A DNA stretch of 64,000 bases, from the NCBI GenBank assembly GCA_001724025.1, contig MEDJ01000003.1, forward strand, positions 21,001 through 85,000. Direction: 5' to 3'. Of this stretch, positions 38,333 to 47,861 are shown one piece after another. The DNA is from Acidobacteria bacterium SCN 69-37. GTDB lineage: Bacteria; Acidobacteriota; Vicinamibacteria; Vicinamibacterales; SCN-69-37. Under the pieces are notes generated by a model. The model searched no databases. It saw only the letters and a list, made by a program, of their open reading frames with translations, and was not told where the DNA came from. The position numbers and the translations under genes were made by a program. The stretch's first letter is position 1; each line of letters begins with the position of its first letter.

Positions 38333-41230
38333 GTGCTGACTCCCGCGCCCAAACGTCTTCGGTCGCTGCTCCGCGTTGCGCTGCCGGTCATGGTGGCCGC
38401 GGCCCTCGTGTCGCTGGCCGTCATCAACATCGCGCTCGTCAAGACGTGGGAAGGCGAGGTCGAGGACGGCGTCCTGTGGCGCCAGGAGGGCACCAATGTC
38501 GTGGCCGTCGAGGTGGCGGCCGGACACGCCGGGGCCCGCGCCGGCATCGAGCCGCGCGACGTGCTGCTGACCATCGACGGCGCCGAGGTGACGAGCGTCG
38601 CCGATGTCTGGCGCCGCGATGGCGAGGCCCCTGTCGGGCGGGCGCGCACGTACGTCCTCGGTCGCGCCTCGGCCGACGTGCCGGTGGTGATCACGCTCGA
38701 GGCGCCGCCGGCCGTCAACCAGGCGCTCTACTATTCGCTCGCGCTCGTCGGGATTCTCGCGGTCATCGTCGGCGCGTCCGTCAGGCTGCGGCGGCCGCAC
38801 GACCAGGCGACGCTGCACTTCTTCTGGTTGACGGTGGCGTTCTTCGGCGCGCTGGCGTTCACGGCGAGCGGCCGGTACGACCGCGTCGACTACGTCTTCG
38901 ACTGGGCGGACGTCGTTGCGCGGCTGCTGCTGCCGCCGCTCTTCCTGCACTTCGCACTGGTCTTTCCGGATCGGCCCAACGCGTGGGTCCGTACCCTCGC
39001 GGGCAAGACGTGCCTCGTGCTGATGTACGCCCCGGCGGCCATCATCGGGCTGACGCGCGTCGCCGCCGTCCGCGGGCTCGTCGACGACGCGCTGGTCACC
39101 GGCGTGCTCGGCTGGACCGAGACGACGGCCTACGCGTATCTCGGCGTGTGCCTGCTGGCCGGCCTGGCGTTGATGACCACGGCCCTGCGCCGCCTGCGAT
39201 CCGTAACGGCCAAGCGGCAGCTGCGCTGGATCGTGTGGGGATCGGCGGTCGGCGCCGTGCCCTTCGTGCTCTTCTACGTCCTGCCCCTGCTGGTCGGGGC
39301 GTCCGTGCCGTACGGCGATTACACGGCGGTGCTGCTCGGCTGCGTGCCGCTGGCGTTCGCGTCGGCGCTCGTGCGCTACAGGCTGATGGACATCGAGGTC
39401 ATCATCAAGAAGGGCCTCGTCGTGGCTGCGGTCGTGCTGCTGCTGGCGGCCATCTACAACGGCACGCTCATTCTCGTGGGCGCTCTGCTCGGGACCGACA
39501 ACGACTCGGGCAGCTTCTGGGCCCTGCTCGCCACGCTCATCGTCGCGCTGGTGGCGCCCACGCTGTGGACGTCGATCCAGAACGCCCTCGATCGCCTCTA
39601 CTATCGCGACCGCTACGACTATCGCCGTGCGCTGGTCGCGTTCGCGCGCGAACTCAACAGCGATCTGGATCTCGATCGTCTGAGCCGGCGGCTCGTCGAG
39701 CGTGTGCGCGAGACGCTGGGCGTCGATCGCATCACGCTGTTCCTGTCGTCGGGCCCGGCGACGGCGCAGCGCTTCCGGCCGTTCACGACGTCAGGCTCCG
39801 AGACGCCCTCCGGGCGCGTGGTCGAGCCGTCGTCGACGCTCGGGGCCCGGCTGTCGCTCGGCCAGACCGTCGTCCTGGGAGATCCGGCGGCCACGCGCCG
39901 GCTGCCGCCACACGAGATTGCCGCGTGGCGCGAAGCCGGGCTGAACGGCTTCGTCCCGTGTGTGTCGAGCGAAGTGACGATTGCGGCGATCGCGTTCGGC
40001 CACCGGCCGCACGGCGAACCGCTCAACAGCGAGGACATCGCGCTGCTCGGCGCCGTGGCCGCGCAGGCCGCCACCGCGCTCGAGAACGCGCGCCTCTACA
40101 ACGAGCTCAGCGCGAAGGCGAGCGAGATCGAGCGGCTCCGGCAGTTCAGCGACAGCGTCGTCGAATCGCTCAGCGACGGGCTGGTGGTCGTCGATCTCGA
40201 CGATCGCGTGCTGCGGTGGAACCGGCGGATGGAAGCGCTCGTCGGCGCCGATCGTCCGCACGTGATCGGCCGCGACCTGGCCGATCTGTTCAGCCGGTCC
40301 TTCGTCGAGGGCCTGCAGGCCGCGCGACGCGAGTCGCCCTCGGACGCCACCATGTATCGCGTGCCGCTCGATATCGGGGCCGGGGCCGACCGGCGGCAAC
40401 TGCTGGTGAACACCGCCATCGCGCCGTTCCAGACCGCCGAGGGCGTGCAGGCCGGCTGGATCATCGTCATCGAGGACGTGACCGATCGCGCGAATCTCGA
40501 GGAACAGCTGCGGCTGTCGGAGAAGATGGCCGCGATCGGACTGCTGGCCGCCGGCGTGGCGCACGAGGTGAACACGCCGCTGACGGGAATCTCGAGCTTC
40601 ACGCAGATGCTGCTCGATCGTGCCGCGCCCGAGGATGCGGCCACGCCGCTGCTGGAGAAGATCGAACAACAGACGTTCCGTGCGGCGAAGATCGTCAACA
40701 GCCTGCTGAACCTGTCACGTCCGTCGGGCGGCGAGATGCGTGTGATCGACCTGAACGGGGCCATTGCCGATGTACTGGCGCTGCTCGAGCACCAGTTCCG
40801 CACCCAGCGCGTGCAGGTGCGGCGACACCTCGAGGGGCCGTCCGTGCTGGTCCACGGCGTCGAGTACAAGCTCCAGCAGGTGTTCCTCAACCTGTTCCTC
40901 AACGCGCGCGATGCCATGCCGCGCGGCGGCTGGCTGTCGGTTACCACGGCCGTCAGCGACAATCAGGCGCTGGTGGAAGTGGCCGACACGGGCATCGGGA
41001 TCCCGACCGAGAACCTGGCGCGCATCTACGATCCGTTCTTCACCACCAAGGTCGAGGGGCGCGGAACCGGGCTCGGCCTGTCTGTCACGTACGGCATCGT
41101 GCAGGAGCATGGTGGTACGCTGACCTGCGAGAGCGACTCCCAGCAGGGAACGCGCTTCCGCCTCGTCCTGCCGCTTGCCGAGCCGGCCGAGGTGCACGAA
41201 CACGACGTCCCCAGCGCGACCGGCGCCTGA
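38333..41230 (+). CDS. PDZ and GAF/PAS-containing membrane sensor histidine kinase
   Basis: 965 residues. Order: one N-terminal helix (13-35), PDZ-like domain (55-125: VEVAAGHAGARAGIEPRDVLLTIDG), 7-8 membrane helices (130-430), GAF-like domain (450-590), PAS (600-715), HisKA with the phospho-acceptor H744 in VAHEVNTPLTGISSF and HATPase with LFLNARDAMPRGG, ADTGIGIP and GRGTGLGLSVTYGIV. It should autophosphorylate and pass phosphate to the sigma-54 activator downstream. The PDZ sits outside the membrane and may sense misfolded or peptide ligands (inference). GTG start; 30 bp before the regulator's start. Confidence 0.92.
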   Translation: MLTPAPKRLRSLLRVALPVMVAAALVSLAVINIALVKTWEGEVEDGVLWRQEGTNVVAVEVAAGHAGARAGIEPRDVLLTIDGAEVTSVADVWRRDGEAPVGRARTYVLGRASADVPVVITLEAPPAVNQALYYSLALVGILAVIVGASVRLRRPHDQATLHFFWLTVAFFGALAFTASGRYDRVDYVFDWADVVARLLLPPLFLHFALVFPDRPNAWVRTLAGKTCLVLMYAPAAIIGLTRVAAVRGLVDDALVTGVLGWTETTAYAYLGVCLLAGLALMTTALRRLRSVTAKRQLRWIVWGSAVGAVPFVLFYVLPLLVGASVPYGDYTAVLLGCVPLAFASALVRYRLMDIEVIIKKGLVVAAVVLLLAAIYNGTLILVGALLGTDNDSGSFWALLATLIVALVAPTLWTSIQNALDRLYYRDRYDYRRALVAFARELNSDLDLDRLSRRLVERVRETLGVDRITLFLSSGPATAQRFRPFTTSGSETPSGRVVEPSSTLGARLSLGQTVVLGDPAATRRLPPHEIAAWREAGLNGFVPCVSSEVTIAAIAFGHRPHGEPLNSEDIALLGAVAAQAATALENARLYNELSAKASEIERLRQFSDSVVESLSDGLVVVDLDDRVLRWNRRMEALVGADRPHVIGRDLADLFSRSFVEGLQAARRESPSDATMYRVPLDIGAGADRRQLLVNTAIAPFQTAEGVQAGWIIVIEDVTDRANLEEQLRLSEKMAAIGLLAAGVAHEVNTPLTGISSFTQMLLDRAAPEDAATPLLEKIEQQTFRAAKIVNSLLNLSRPSGGEMRVIDLNGAIADVLALLEHQFRTQRVQVRRHLEGPSVLVHGVEYKLQQVFLNLFLNARDAMPRGGWLSVTTAVSDNQALVEVADTGIGIPTENLARIYDPFFTTKVEGRGTGLGLSVTYGIVQEHGGTLTCESDSQQGTRFRLVLPLAEPAEVHEHDVPSATGA

Positions 41231-41260
41231 GCCGTCCGCGTGCGCACGCAGACAGTGCCG

Positions 41261-42697
41261 ATGTCCGACACCCAGGTCACCGTTCTCATCATCGACGACG
41301 AGGAAATCATCCGTGAGGCGCTCGAGGCGCTGCTCACGGCCGACGGCTATGGCGTGCGCACCGCCGCGACGGCGGCCGAGGGCTTGGCCGGGCTCGGGCA
41401 GGCGCCTGTCGACGTCGACGTCGTCCTGCTCGACCTGATGCTGCCGGATCGCAACGGCCTGGACGTGCTCGACGACATCAGGCGCGTCGACGAGGAACTG
41501 CCGGTCGTGATGATCACCGCGTTCGGCACCATCGAGAGTGCGATTGCCGCGACGAAGCAGGGCGCATTCCACTACTTCACGAAGCCGTTCAAGAACGACG
41601 ACGTCCTGGTCGTGCTGCGCAACGCGGTGGAGCGGCGTCGCCTGGTGCGCGAGAATCGCGCGCTGCGCGATCAGTTGCTGTCCGACTCGCACCGCTTCGA
41701 TGATCTGATCGGCGGCAGCCGTCCCATCCGCGCCGTGTACGACCTGATCGCCAGGGCGGCGCCGAGCCGCGCCACGGTCCTGATCCAGGGCGAGAGCGGC
41801 ACGGGCAAGGAACTGGTGGCGCGCGCGTTCCATCGTCGATCGGCGCGTGCGGACAAGCCGTTCGTCACGGTCAATTCCGGCAACCTGCCGCCCGATCTGC
41901 TCGAGTCGAACCTGTTCGGGCACGTGAAGGGCGCGTTCACCGGTGCCGTGTTCCCGAAGAAGGGGCTGTTCGAGATTGCCGACAAGGGGACGATCTTCTT
42001 CGACGAGATCGGCAACGTGCCGCTCGATACGCAGGCCAAGCTGCTGCGCGTCATCCAGGAACGCGAGTTCATGCGGCTCGGCGGCGTCGACACGATCAAG
42101 GTGGACGTGCGGATCATCGCGGCCACCAACGCGGATCTGAAGGCGCTCGTGAAGGAGGGCCGGTTCCGCGAGGATCTGTTCTATCGCCTGAACGTCATCC
42201 TCGTCCCGCTGCCGCCGCTGCGCGATCGCAAGGACGACATCTCGCTGCTGGTGCAGCATTTCCTCGACAAGTTCACCGAGGAGAGCCGCAAGCTGTCGAT
42301 GATTGTGACGCCTGAGGCGATGGACCGCCTGATGGCGTATGACTGGCCCGGCAACATCCGCGAACTGGAGAACGTGATCGAACGTGCGGTCGTGTTGTGC
42401 GGCGAGCGGGAGATCGACGTCGACCTGATTCCGGATCACGTGGGCGCCGGCGAGGTCGTCGAGGTGCCTGATGTGGTCATTCCGGCTGACGGGATCCACT
42501 TCCGCGAGGTGATGATCGGGCACGAGCGTCGCTACATCGAGGCCGCGCTCGAGGCTGCCGGCGGCGTCCAGAAGCGCGCCGCCGAACTCCTGCACATCAA
42601 GGCCACCACGCTCAACGAGATGATCAAGCGCTACGACATCCTGCCGCGGCGCCGGAAAACCGGCGACACGGACGGCGGCGGCGACGAGATCGACTGA
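41261..42697 (+). CDS. Sigma-54-dependent response regulator (NtrC family)
   Basis: 478 residues from the ATG at 41261 (an in-frame GTG lies at 41240). Receiver domain 1-120 with the acidic pair D12/D13 and phospho-acceptor D58 ([15 protein letters not shown]). AAA+ domain about 143-380: [15 protein letters not shown], the sigma-54-contacting GAFTGA loop, [21 protein letters not shown] and [20 protein letters not shown]-terminal Fis-type HTH ([31 protein letters not shown]). Pairs with the kinase upstream. I did not find a convincing -24/-12 promoter in the immediate neighbourhood, so targets are unknown. Confidence 0.95.
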   Translation: MSDTQVTVLIIDDEEIIREALEALLTADGYGVRTAATAAEGLAGLGQAPVDVDVVLLDLMLPDRNGLDVLDDIRRVDEELPVVMITAFGTIESAIAATKQGAFHYFTKPFKNDDVLVVLRNAVERRRLVRENRALRDQLLSDSHRFDDLIGGSRPIRAVYDLIARAAPSRATVLIQGESGTGKELVARAFHRRSARADKPFVTVNSGNLPPDLLESNLFGHVKGAFTGAVFPKKGLFEIADKGTIFFDEIGNVPLDTQAKLLRVIQEREFMRLGGVDTIKVDVRIIAATNADLKALVKEGRFREDLFYRLNVILVPLPPLRDRKDDISLLVQHFLDKFTEESRKLSMIVTPEAMDRLMAYDWPGNIRELENVIERAVVLCGEREIDVDLIPDHVGAGEVVEVPDVVIPADGIHFREVMIGHERRYIEAALEAAGGVQKRAAELLHIKATTLNEMIKRYDILPRRRKTGDTDGGGDEID

Positions 42698-42731
42698 TGC
42701 GACGTCGTCTCCGTCTTCGGAGGCGAGGGGC

Positions 42732-43874
42732 TCAGTCCGGATCAGTCGGGGCGATCCACCAGTCGCGCCAGTCGGGCAGCACGCCGTGTTCCTGCCACGT
42801 CGCCCCGTTGTCGACGCCCGCACCGACCAGCATGTCCACACTCTGACCGTCGGTGAACAGGACGATATCGATCGAGTGTCCCTGACAGTTGCGGCCACCA
42901 GGCTTGCGCTCGAGCCCGGCGCCACGGTTGGCGAAGGCCCAGGCGACACGTCGTGTGATCTCGAACGCGCCGCAATCGCCAGCCATCGAGACACCGCGTC
43001 GTCTCAGGTTCGCGATGACGGCGTCGACCATTGCCCGGCCCTCCGCCGGCGCGGGCCGGCCGCCCGGCAGCGACGGCGGCAACGTGCCTGGCGGCGGCAC
43101 GACTGGCCCCGACGATGGCGTGCGGAACGAACCGATCTCCGACCAGGGGCCTGTGGCCGACGCCGAGAAGGCGCGCACGCGCCAGAAGTGCAGTGTCCCA
43201 GGCTGGAGCGGACCTGCCGTCGTCGCAGTTTGTCCCGGCTGTTCGGCAACCGCGATGGATGTCGCCAGGTCGGTGAAGTCGCCGGTCAGCGAGACATCGA
43301 ACGTGTAGCGCGTGTCTTCGGCAGGTCCCGTACGCGCGGCGTTGGCCGCTCGCAGTTCCGGTTGGGCCGTGGTCAAGGTTGCGCCGCCGACCGGCGAGAG
43401 CAGTTGCGGCGCCGAGTAGACGACCGGCTCGACGACCGTGAAGTGCGAGACCGATGAATTCGGACCCGTGTTGGCGCCGTCGGTCGCTCGCGCGCGCCAG
43501 TAGTAGGTCCGTCCGGCGGTGAGCGGACCGGGGACCTCGATGCTCGTGCGGCCGTCCGCGCCCGGCTCGACGTTGGCGCGTGTGTGGACGACAGGCGCCA
43601 TCGAGGCGTCGGTGGCCATCTCGAAGACATAGGTCAATGGCCGCGCGCCGTTCGTTGACGCGTTCTCGACGGTCAGTGTGACCGTCGTGGCGTCGTGGCG
43701 GATGGTCGTGGCCGCGGCGGGCGACAGGGGACGCGGCGAGCCGATTTCCACGCCGGCGATCGGCCCCCGGATGCCGGGGCTCAGCGGATTTCGGCTCTTG
43801 TCGCGATCGCATGCGGCGGCTGCCGCGCTGACGATCAGGGTGAAGAGGCAGGGCAGACGAAGAGCTCGAGTCAC
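42732..43874 (-). CDS. Lipoprotein with FN3-like repeats
   Basis: 380 residues if translation starts at GTG 43874; an ATG at 43937 would add 21 residues in front of the signal. The GTG start gives a proper lipoprotein signal (VTRALRLPCLFTLIVSAAAAAC, lipobox AAAC). Two beta-sandwich repeats follow (about 45-145 and 150-250: YYWRARATDGANTGPNS, HFWRVRAFSASATGPWSE), fibronectin III-like. A Pro-rich linker and a C-terminal 110-residue domain (RAMVDAVIANLRRRGVS, DCGAFEITRRVAWAFANRG, NCQGHSIDIVLF) end the protein. Outer-membrane or periplasmic anchor expected. Function unknown. Confidence 0.75.
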   Translation of the reverse strand: MTRALRLPCLFTLIVSAAAAACDRDKSRNPLSPGIRGPIAGVEIGSPRPLSPAAATTIRHDATTVTLTVENASTNGARPLTYVFEMATDASMAPVVHTRANVEPGADGRTSIEVPGPLTAGRTYYWRARATDGANTGPNSSVSHFTVVEPVVYSAPQLLSPVGGATLTTAQPELRAANAARTGPAEDTRYTFDVSLTGDFTDLATSIAVAEQPGQTATTAGPLQPGTLHFWRVRAFSASATGPWSEIGSFRTPSSGPVVPPPGTLPPSLPGGRPAPAEGRAMVDAVIANLRRRGVSMAGDCGAFEITRRVAWAFANRGAGLERKPGGRNCQGHSIDIVLFTDGQSVDMLVGAGVDNGATWQEHGVLPDWRDWWIAPTDPD

Positions 43875-43955
43875 GTGCACGTCCGGTAGAGCACCGGCCC
43901 CCAACCACAGGACCGGCACTCGACGTATCGGCACCATGCAGGGCGGACAGTAGCG

Positions 43956-45368
43956 CTACGCTTTTCGCGAGCGCCCGCGTCTGTCGCCGCGGCTGCGGTC
44001 CGAACGGCCGCCGCGTGCGCGCGGGTCGCGGCCCTCGCGGCGCGGCTCGCCGGTCCGTTCGCGTCCGCCCTCGCGCGGCTTGTCGCGATCGCGGTCGCGG
44101 CCCTCACGCCGCTCGGGTTCGCGACCCTCGGGGCGCAGGCGCGCGAACAGGCGCTCGTACTTGCCGAGGATCGTGCTCCACTTGTAGTGGCGGTTGACGT
44201 AGGCCTTGCCGTTGCGACCCATCGCGTCGCGCAGCGCCGCATCCTGCATCAGGAGCTTCAGCGCTTCCGTGAACTCCCACCGATCCTCGTAGAACAGTCC
44301 CGCGTGGCTCTGGCGGCAGTGCTCGACGAGGACCTCCGATCGCGCATTGGCCAGCACGGGCGTGCCGACCGCGAATGCCTCGAGCGCGAGCAGCGACAGG
44401 CTCTCGTACGGCGAGGGCACGACGACGACCGTGGCGGCTTCCAGCGCGTGGAGCCGCTCGTCGTCGGGGAGCAGGCCGGCAAACCGGACGTGTGGATCTT
44501 CGGGCAGCGGCATCAGCTTCGTGCCCATCAGGGCGAGGGTCGCGTCGCCGCCGTCCCCGAGGTAGTGCTGGAAGTATTCGAGCAACTCCTCGCAGCCCTT
44601 GCCGCGATCGATCCGGCCGCCGTAGAGCACGAACGGCGTGTGAATCCGGTGGCGTCGACGGAATGTGTTGGCCGGACCCTCGAGGTGAGAGGCGATCGCC
44701 TCGCGGCTCGGCGGCGCCACCTTCTCACGGTCCTCGCGATCCGTGATGGCTTCGCCCTCGGGCAGATCGACCCCGCAGCCGACAACGTCCTCGACGAGCG
44801 TGCGCAGTTCGAACTGTGACGACACGAACCGCCGTTCCACCTCGGTGTTCCAGACGATCCCGGCGGCTGCCGAGAACACGTCCTCGTAGATGCCCAGGCG
44901 GATGGCCGGCTCGTCGTGTGCCGTGGGGACGAGCAGACTCTTGTGTGGCGCGACGCGGATGCCGGTGACCGTGGGCGCGTACAGGTACGTGAAGAAGATC
45001 AGGATGTCGTACTGCTGGTGGTGGCGTTCGAGATGCTCGGTGAGGGCCGGCATCCACGGGCCCTGGCGGCGCAGCCACTCCATCTCGTCCGCCCGGCTGT
45101 GCGGGGCGTGGAAGATCCGATCCGAGAACTGGTTGAAGCTCTCGAGGTCGCGCGTCTGCGTCGTGGGAAAGCGACGCACGGTCACGCCGCGCACGCGGTC
45201 GGATCCTTCCGGGTATTCGTTCTGCCAGGTGATGTAGTCGCGGGCACAGCTCGTCAGGACGTCCACCTGGTGACGTTCGGCGAGGCGCTCGGCGATGAGC
45301 CGGCAGTGATACTCGGATCCGCCCAGGATCTCGGTGCCGTAGCGCTGGACGATGAATGCGATCTTCAC
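43956..45368 (-). CDS. Glycosyltransferase family 4 with charged C-terminal tail
   Basis: 470 residues. GT-B fold: N-terminal MKIAFIVQRYGTEILGGSEYHCRLIAERLAERH, C-terminal donor domain VLYGGRIDRGKGCEELLEYF, PSPYESLSLLALEAFAVGTPVLA (the E-x7-E region). Residues from about 410 form a 60-residue low-complexity tail of Arg, Asp, Glu and Gly (repeats such as EGRDRDRDKPREGGRE), absent from its close paralogue at 47858. GTG start at 45368. Probably adds a hexose to the glycan built by this cluster. The tail may mediate protein or membrane-surface contacts (inference). Confidence 0.88.
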   Translation of the reverse strand: MKIAFIVQRYGTEILGGSEYHCRLIAERLAERHQVDVLTSCARDYITWQNEYPEGSDRVRGVTVRRFPTTQTRDLESFNQFSDRIFHAPHSRADEMEWLRRQGPWMPALTEHLERHHQQYDILIFFTYLYAPTVTGIRVAPHKSLLVPTAHDEPAIRLGIYEDVFSAAAGIVWNTEVERRFVSSQFELRTLVEDVVGCGVDLPEGEAITDREDREKVAPPSREAIASHLEGPANTFRRRHRIHTPFVLYGGRIDRGKGCEELLEYFQHYLGDGGDATLALMGTKLMPLPEDPHVRFAGLLPDDERLHALEAATVVVVPSPYESLSLLALEAFAVGTPVLANARSEVLVEHCRQSHAGLFYEDRWEFTEALKLLMQDAALRDAMGRNGKAYVNRHYKWSTILGKYERLFARLRPEGREPERREGRDRDRDKPREGGRERTGEPRREGRDPRARGGRSDRSRGDRRGRSRKA

Positions 45369-45402
45369 GTGTGATCCTCTTCCCTTTGCCGTTCTCTCCG
45401 CC

Positions 45403-45427
45403 AGGGCCGACACGGGGGTCGGCCCCT
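45403..45427. repeat. Palindromic repeat, family C
   Basis: AGGGCCGAC, six bases, GTCGGCCCCT: imperfect dyad with a one-base bulge, related in style to family B (AGGGGCGAC). Lies 35 bp upstream of the GT4 start. Confidence 0.6.
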
Positions 45428-45462
45428 GCGGTCATTCATTGACGTTGCCCGCGTCGTCTGCC

Positions 45463-45484
45463 CCCCGAGGCTGAAGCCTCGGGG
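45463..45484. repeat. REP-like palindrome (family A)
   Basis: Arms CCCCGAGGCT and AGCCTCGGGG around GA, then CTCCGTGGGAACCGCCG, nearly the same flank as the copy at 36350. In the 190-bp gap between two GT4 genes. Confidence 0.8.
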
Positions 45485-45558
45485 CTCCGTGGGAACCGCC
45501 GTGCCGGCCGCCGCCCGCTGCCGTGCGGCCCGCTGCCGCACCGCCCGCCGCCTCTTGA

Positions 45559-46626
45559 TCACACCCCCACCGCGGCCAGGGCCTCGCGGATCCGCGGCTC
45601 GATCACCGCCGGCGAAAACGCGTGGCGACGACGACGCTGACCGGCGATGATCTGCTGGCGGAACGGCTGATCGTAGACGAGCGCGCCGAGCAGTTCGGCC
45701 GCGAACTCCAGATCCTTCGGCGTAAAGCACACGCCCGCGCCGCCGAGTGTTTCGGGGACGGCGGCGGCGCCGTAGGCGAGCACCGGCACGTCCAGGCTCA
45801 TGGCCTCCACCAGCGGCACGCAGAAGCCCTCGTGTTCGCTGAGCGAGACGTACGCGTGCGCGTTCCTGTAATACGCACCGAGTTCGGCGGTCGTGACCGG
45901 GCCCGGGAACCAGAACCGATCGGACAGCATGCGGTACTCGGCGATCAGTCCGCGCACCGCGTCGTAGTAGCGCGGCACGGCGTCGTATCGGCCGACGAAG
46001 ATGAAGCGGTAGTACACGTCGACATACCGCTTGTACTGTTCGGCCAGCCGGATGTGATCCTCGATCTTCTTGTTGGGCGCGATGCGGCCGACGAACAGGA
46101 TGTTGACGAGTCCGTCCTGCAGCAGCCGCTCGAGTGCCGGCACGGGCGGCGCGTCCGTCAGTCGCGCCGTGTCGACGAGCAGCGGCAGGACACCTGTCGG
46201 ATCGAATCCGAGGTCTTCGAGTTCGCGGCGGTTGTACTCGGACACGCCGAGCGCCAGGTCCACGCGGTCCACCAGCGTCTCGAGTTCGGCGCGGCCGCGC
46301 GAGGTCAGCGCCGTGAGACCGGCGTCGAACGGTGCGAAGAACGAGGGCGGCGTCACGTTGTGATAGCAGAGCACGCGCGTGCCCGGCAGCGTGGCGATCG
46401 CGGCCGTCATCGGCGACGGCATGGCGAAGTGCAGGATCGTGACGTCTCCGGCGCGCGAGTCGACGTGGCCCCACGGCTTCACATCGCCCGCGAGGGCGTC
46501 GTCGATCGTCAGCGCGTAGATGTCGGACGTGTGGCCGGCACGGCGGATGACGTCGCGGATCGCGCGCGCGTTGTCGCCCACGGCGTCGCCGACGTGGGCG
46601 GCCGGCACCCACTGGTTGACGATCAT
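45559..46626 (-). CDS. Glycosyltransferase family 4
   Basis: 355 residues. The donor domain is clear: ILFVGRIAPNKKIEDHIRLAEQYK, FPGPVTTAELGAYYRNAHAYVSLSEHEGFCVPLVEAMSLDVPVLAYGAAAVPETLGGAG (E-x7-E in SEHEGFCVPLVEA). The acceptor domain starts IVNQWVPAAHVGDAVGDNARAIRDVI. Start ATG 46626 overlaps the stop of the next upstream gene (ATGA). Closest relative in the window is the GT4 at 46623-47861, with which it shares the CYHNVTPP and SEHEGFCVPL segments, suggesting tandem duplication. Confidence 0.92.
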   Translation of the reverse strand: MIVNQWVPAAHVGDAVGDNARAIRDVIRRAGHTSDIYALTIDDALAGDVKPWGHVDSRAGDVTILHFAMPSPMTAAIATLPGTRVLCYHNVTPPSFFAPFDAGLTALTSRGRAELETLVDRVDLALGVSEYNRRELEDLGFDPTGVLPLLVDTARLTDAPPVPALERLLQDGLVNILFVGRIAPNKKIEDHIRLAEQYKRYVDVYYRFIFVGRYDAVPRYYDAVRGLIAEYRMLSDRFWFPGPVTTAELGAYYRNAHAYVSLSEHEGFCVPLVEAMSLDVPVLAYGAAAVPETLGGAGVCFTPKDLEFAAELLGALVYDQPFRQQIIAGQRRRRHAFSPAVIEPRIREALAAVGV

Positions 46627-47861
46627 CGGCGATGCCCCAGGTCGGCGACCGTGCCGGCATCGGGCGGCAGCGGCAATGCGCGGAAGGCCGCCGGCCGCGT
46701 CTGCCGCACGGCCTCGAGTTCGTCGGCGAGCCGGAACTGCTGCCAGAAATCAGGCGCCACGGCCGGTGCCGGCAGCCGCGGGCTGGCCAGGACCCCGGCC
46801 ACGAAGTCGCGCACGAGCTTCGGGAAGTCGCGCGCCAGCAGCCGGTCCAGTGCCGCGTCCTGGCTGGCGAGGATCGTGTTCTCGCGCGAGACGCTCGCCA
46901 GCGTGGCGTGCATCAGCGCCGCGACCCGGCGCGGATCGGTCGTGTCGTACAGCACGCCGCCGCCATCCATTGTGGCCGGCACGGCCGTGGCCGCGTACGC
47001 CATCACGGGCACGCGCTTGTGGAACGCCTCGATGAGCGGCACGCAGAAGCCCTCGTGCTCGCTCGCGCACAGGAACAGGTCAGCCACGTCGTAGAGGGCC
47101 GTCAGCTCCTCGTTGCTCACCTGTCCCAGGATGTGCACGTCGTGTACGCCGAGGTCCGCGATGAGGCGGTGCAGTTGTGCGAGGTACGTGTCGAACCCGC
47201 CGTACGACCCGGCGAGGATCAGCCGCGTCTTCCGCTGGTAGAGCGCCTGGTACGCGTGCACGTAGCGGATGACGTTGTCGGGCCGCTTGTTCGGGATGAG
47301 CCGGCCGACGAACAGGATGTTCGTCCACTCGTCGTCGAACGCCGCGGCGATGCGCGGGTCCGGCGTTGTCTCGAGGTGGCTGAAGTCGGGCACCACGGGC
47401 AGCACGTCGGTGCGCGGAAACCCCAGCGCCTCCAGTTCCTGCCGGTTGAACTCCGAGTCGCCGAGCGCCAGATCGCAGCGCGATCGGTACGGCAGCAGCT
47501 CGCGCCGGCCGTGGTAGCACTGCCGCACGAGCTGATCGTGGACGCCGAGGAAGTACTCGGGCGGTGTGATGTTGTGGTAGACGAGCATCATCCGGCACGG
47601 CAGCGCAAAGGCCGTGCGCGAGGCGCGCGACCCGAGCGAGAAGTGGTGGATGAGCAGATCGTCGGCCGTCAGCTCGTCGACGACGTCGCGGTAATCGATC
47701 GTCAGATCCTCCAGCCGCGGATCGGCGGTCTCGACGATGATCTCGGAGGTGTAGCCGGCCGCGCGCAGGGCGCGGGTGATGCCGAGCACCTCGTTGCCGA
47801 TCGCGTCGCCGTAGCCGAGCGTGGCGAGGATCTGATGGACGCGCGGCGCCACGCGGCTCAC
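46623..47861 (-). CDS. Glycosyltransferase family 4
   Basis: 412 residues from GTG 47861, which overlaps the upstream GT4 stop as GTGA; its own stop overlaps the downstream ATG. Motifs: VHQILATLGYGDAIGNEVLGI, LVYHNITPPEYFLG, NILFVGRLIPNKRPDNVIRYV and LCASEHEGFCVPLIEAFHKRVPVMAY. A paralogue of the downstream gene with a longer C-terminus (about 60 extra residues). The two start- and stop-codon overlaps indicate strict co-translation. Sugar donor unknown. Confidence 0.92.
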   Translation of the reverse strand: MSRVAPRVHQILATLGYGDAIGNEVLGITRALRAAGYTSEIIVETADPRLEDLTIDYRDVVDELTADDLLIHHFSLGSRASRTAFALPCRMMLVYHNITPPEYFLGVHDQLVRQCYHGRRELLPYRSRCDLALGDSEFNRQELEALGFPRTDVLPVVPDFSHLETTPDPRIAAAFDDEWTNILFVGRLIPNKRPDNVIRYVHAYQALYQRKTRLILAGSYGGFDTYLAQLHRLIADLGVHDVHILGQVSNEELTALYDVADLFLCASEHEGFCVPLIEAFHKRVPVMAYAATAVPATMDGGGVLYDTTDPRRVAALMHATLASVSRENTILASQDAALDRLLARDFPKLVRDFVAGVLASPRLPAPAVAPDFWQQFRLADELEAVRQTRPAAFRALPLPPDAGTVADLGHRR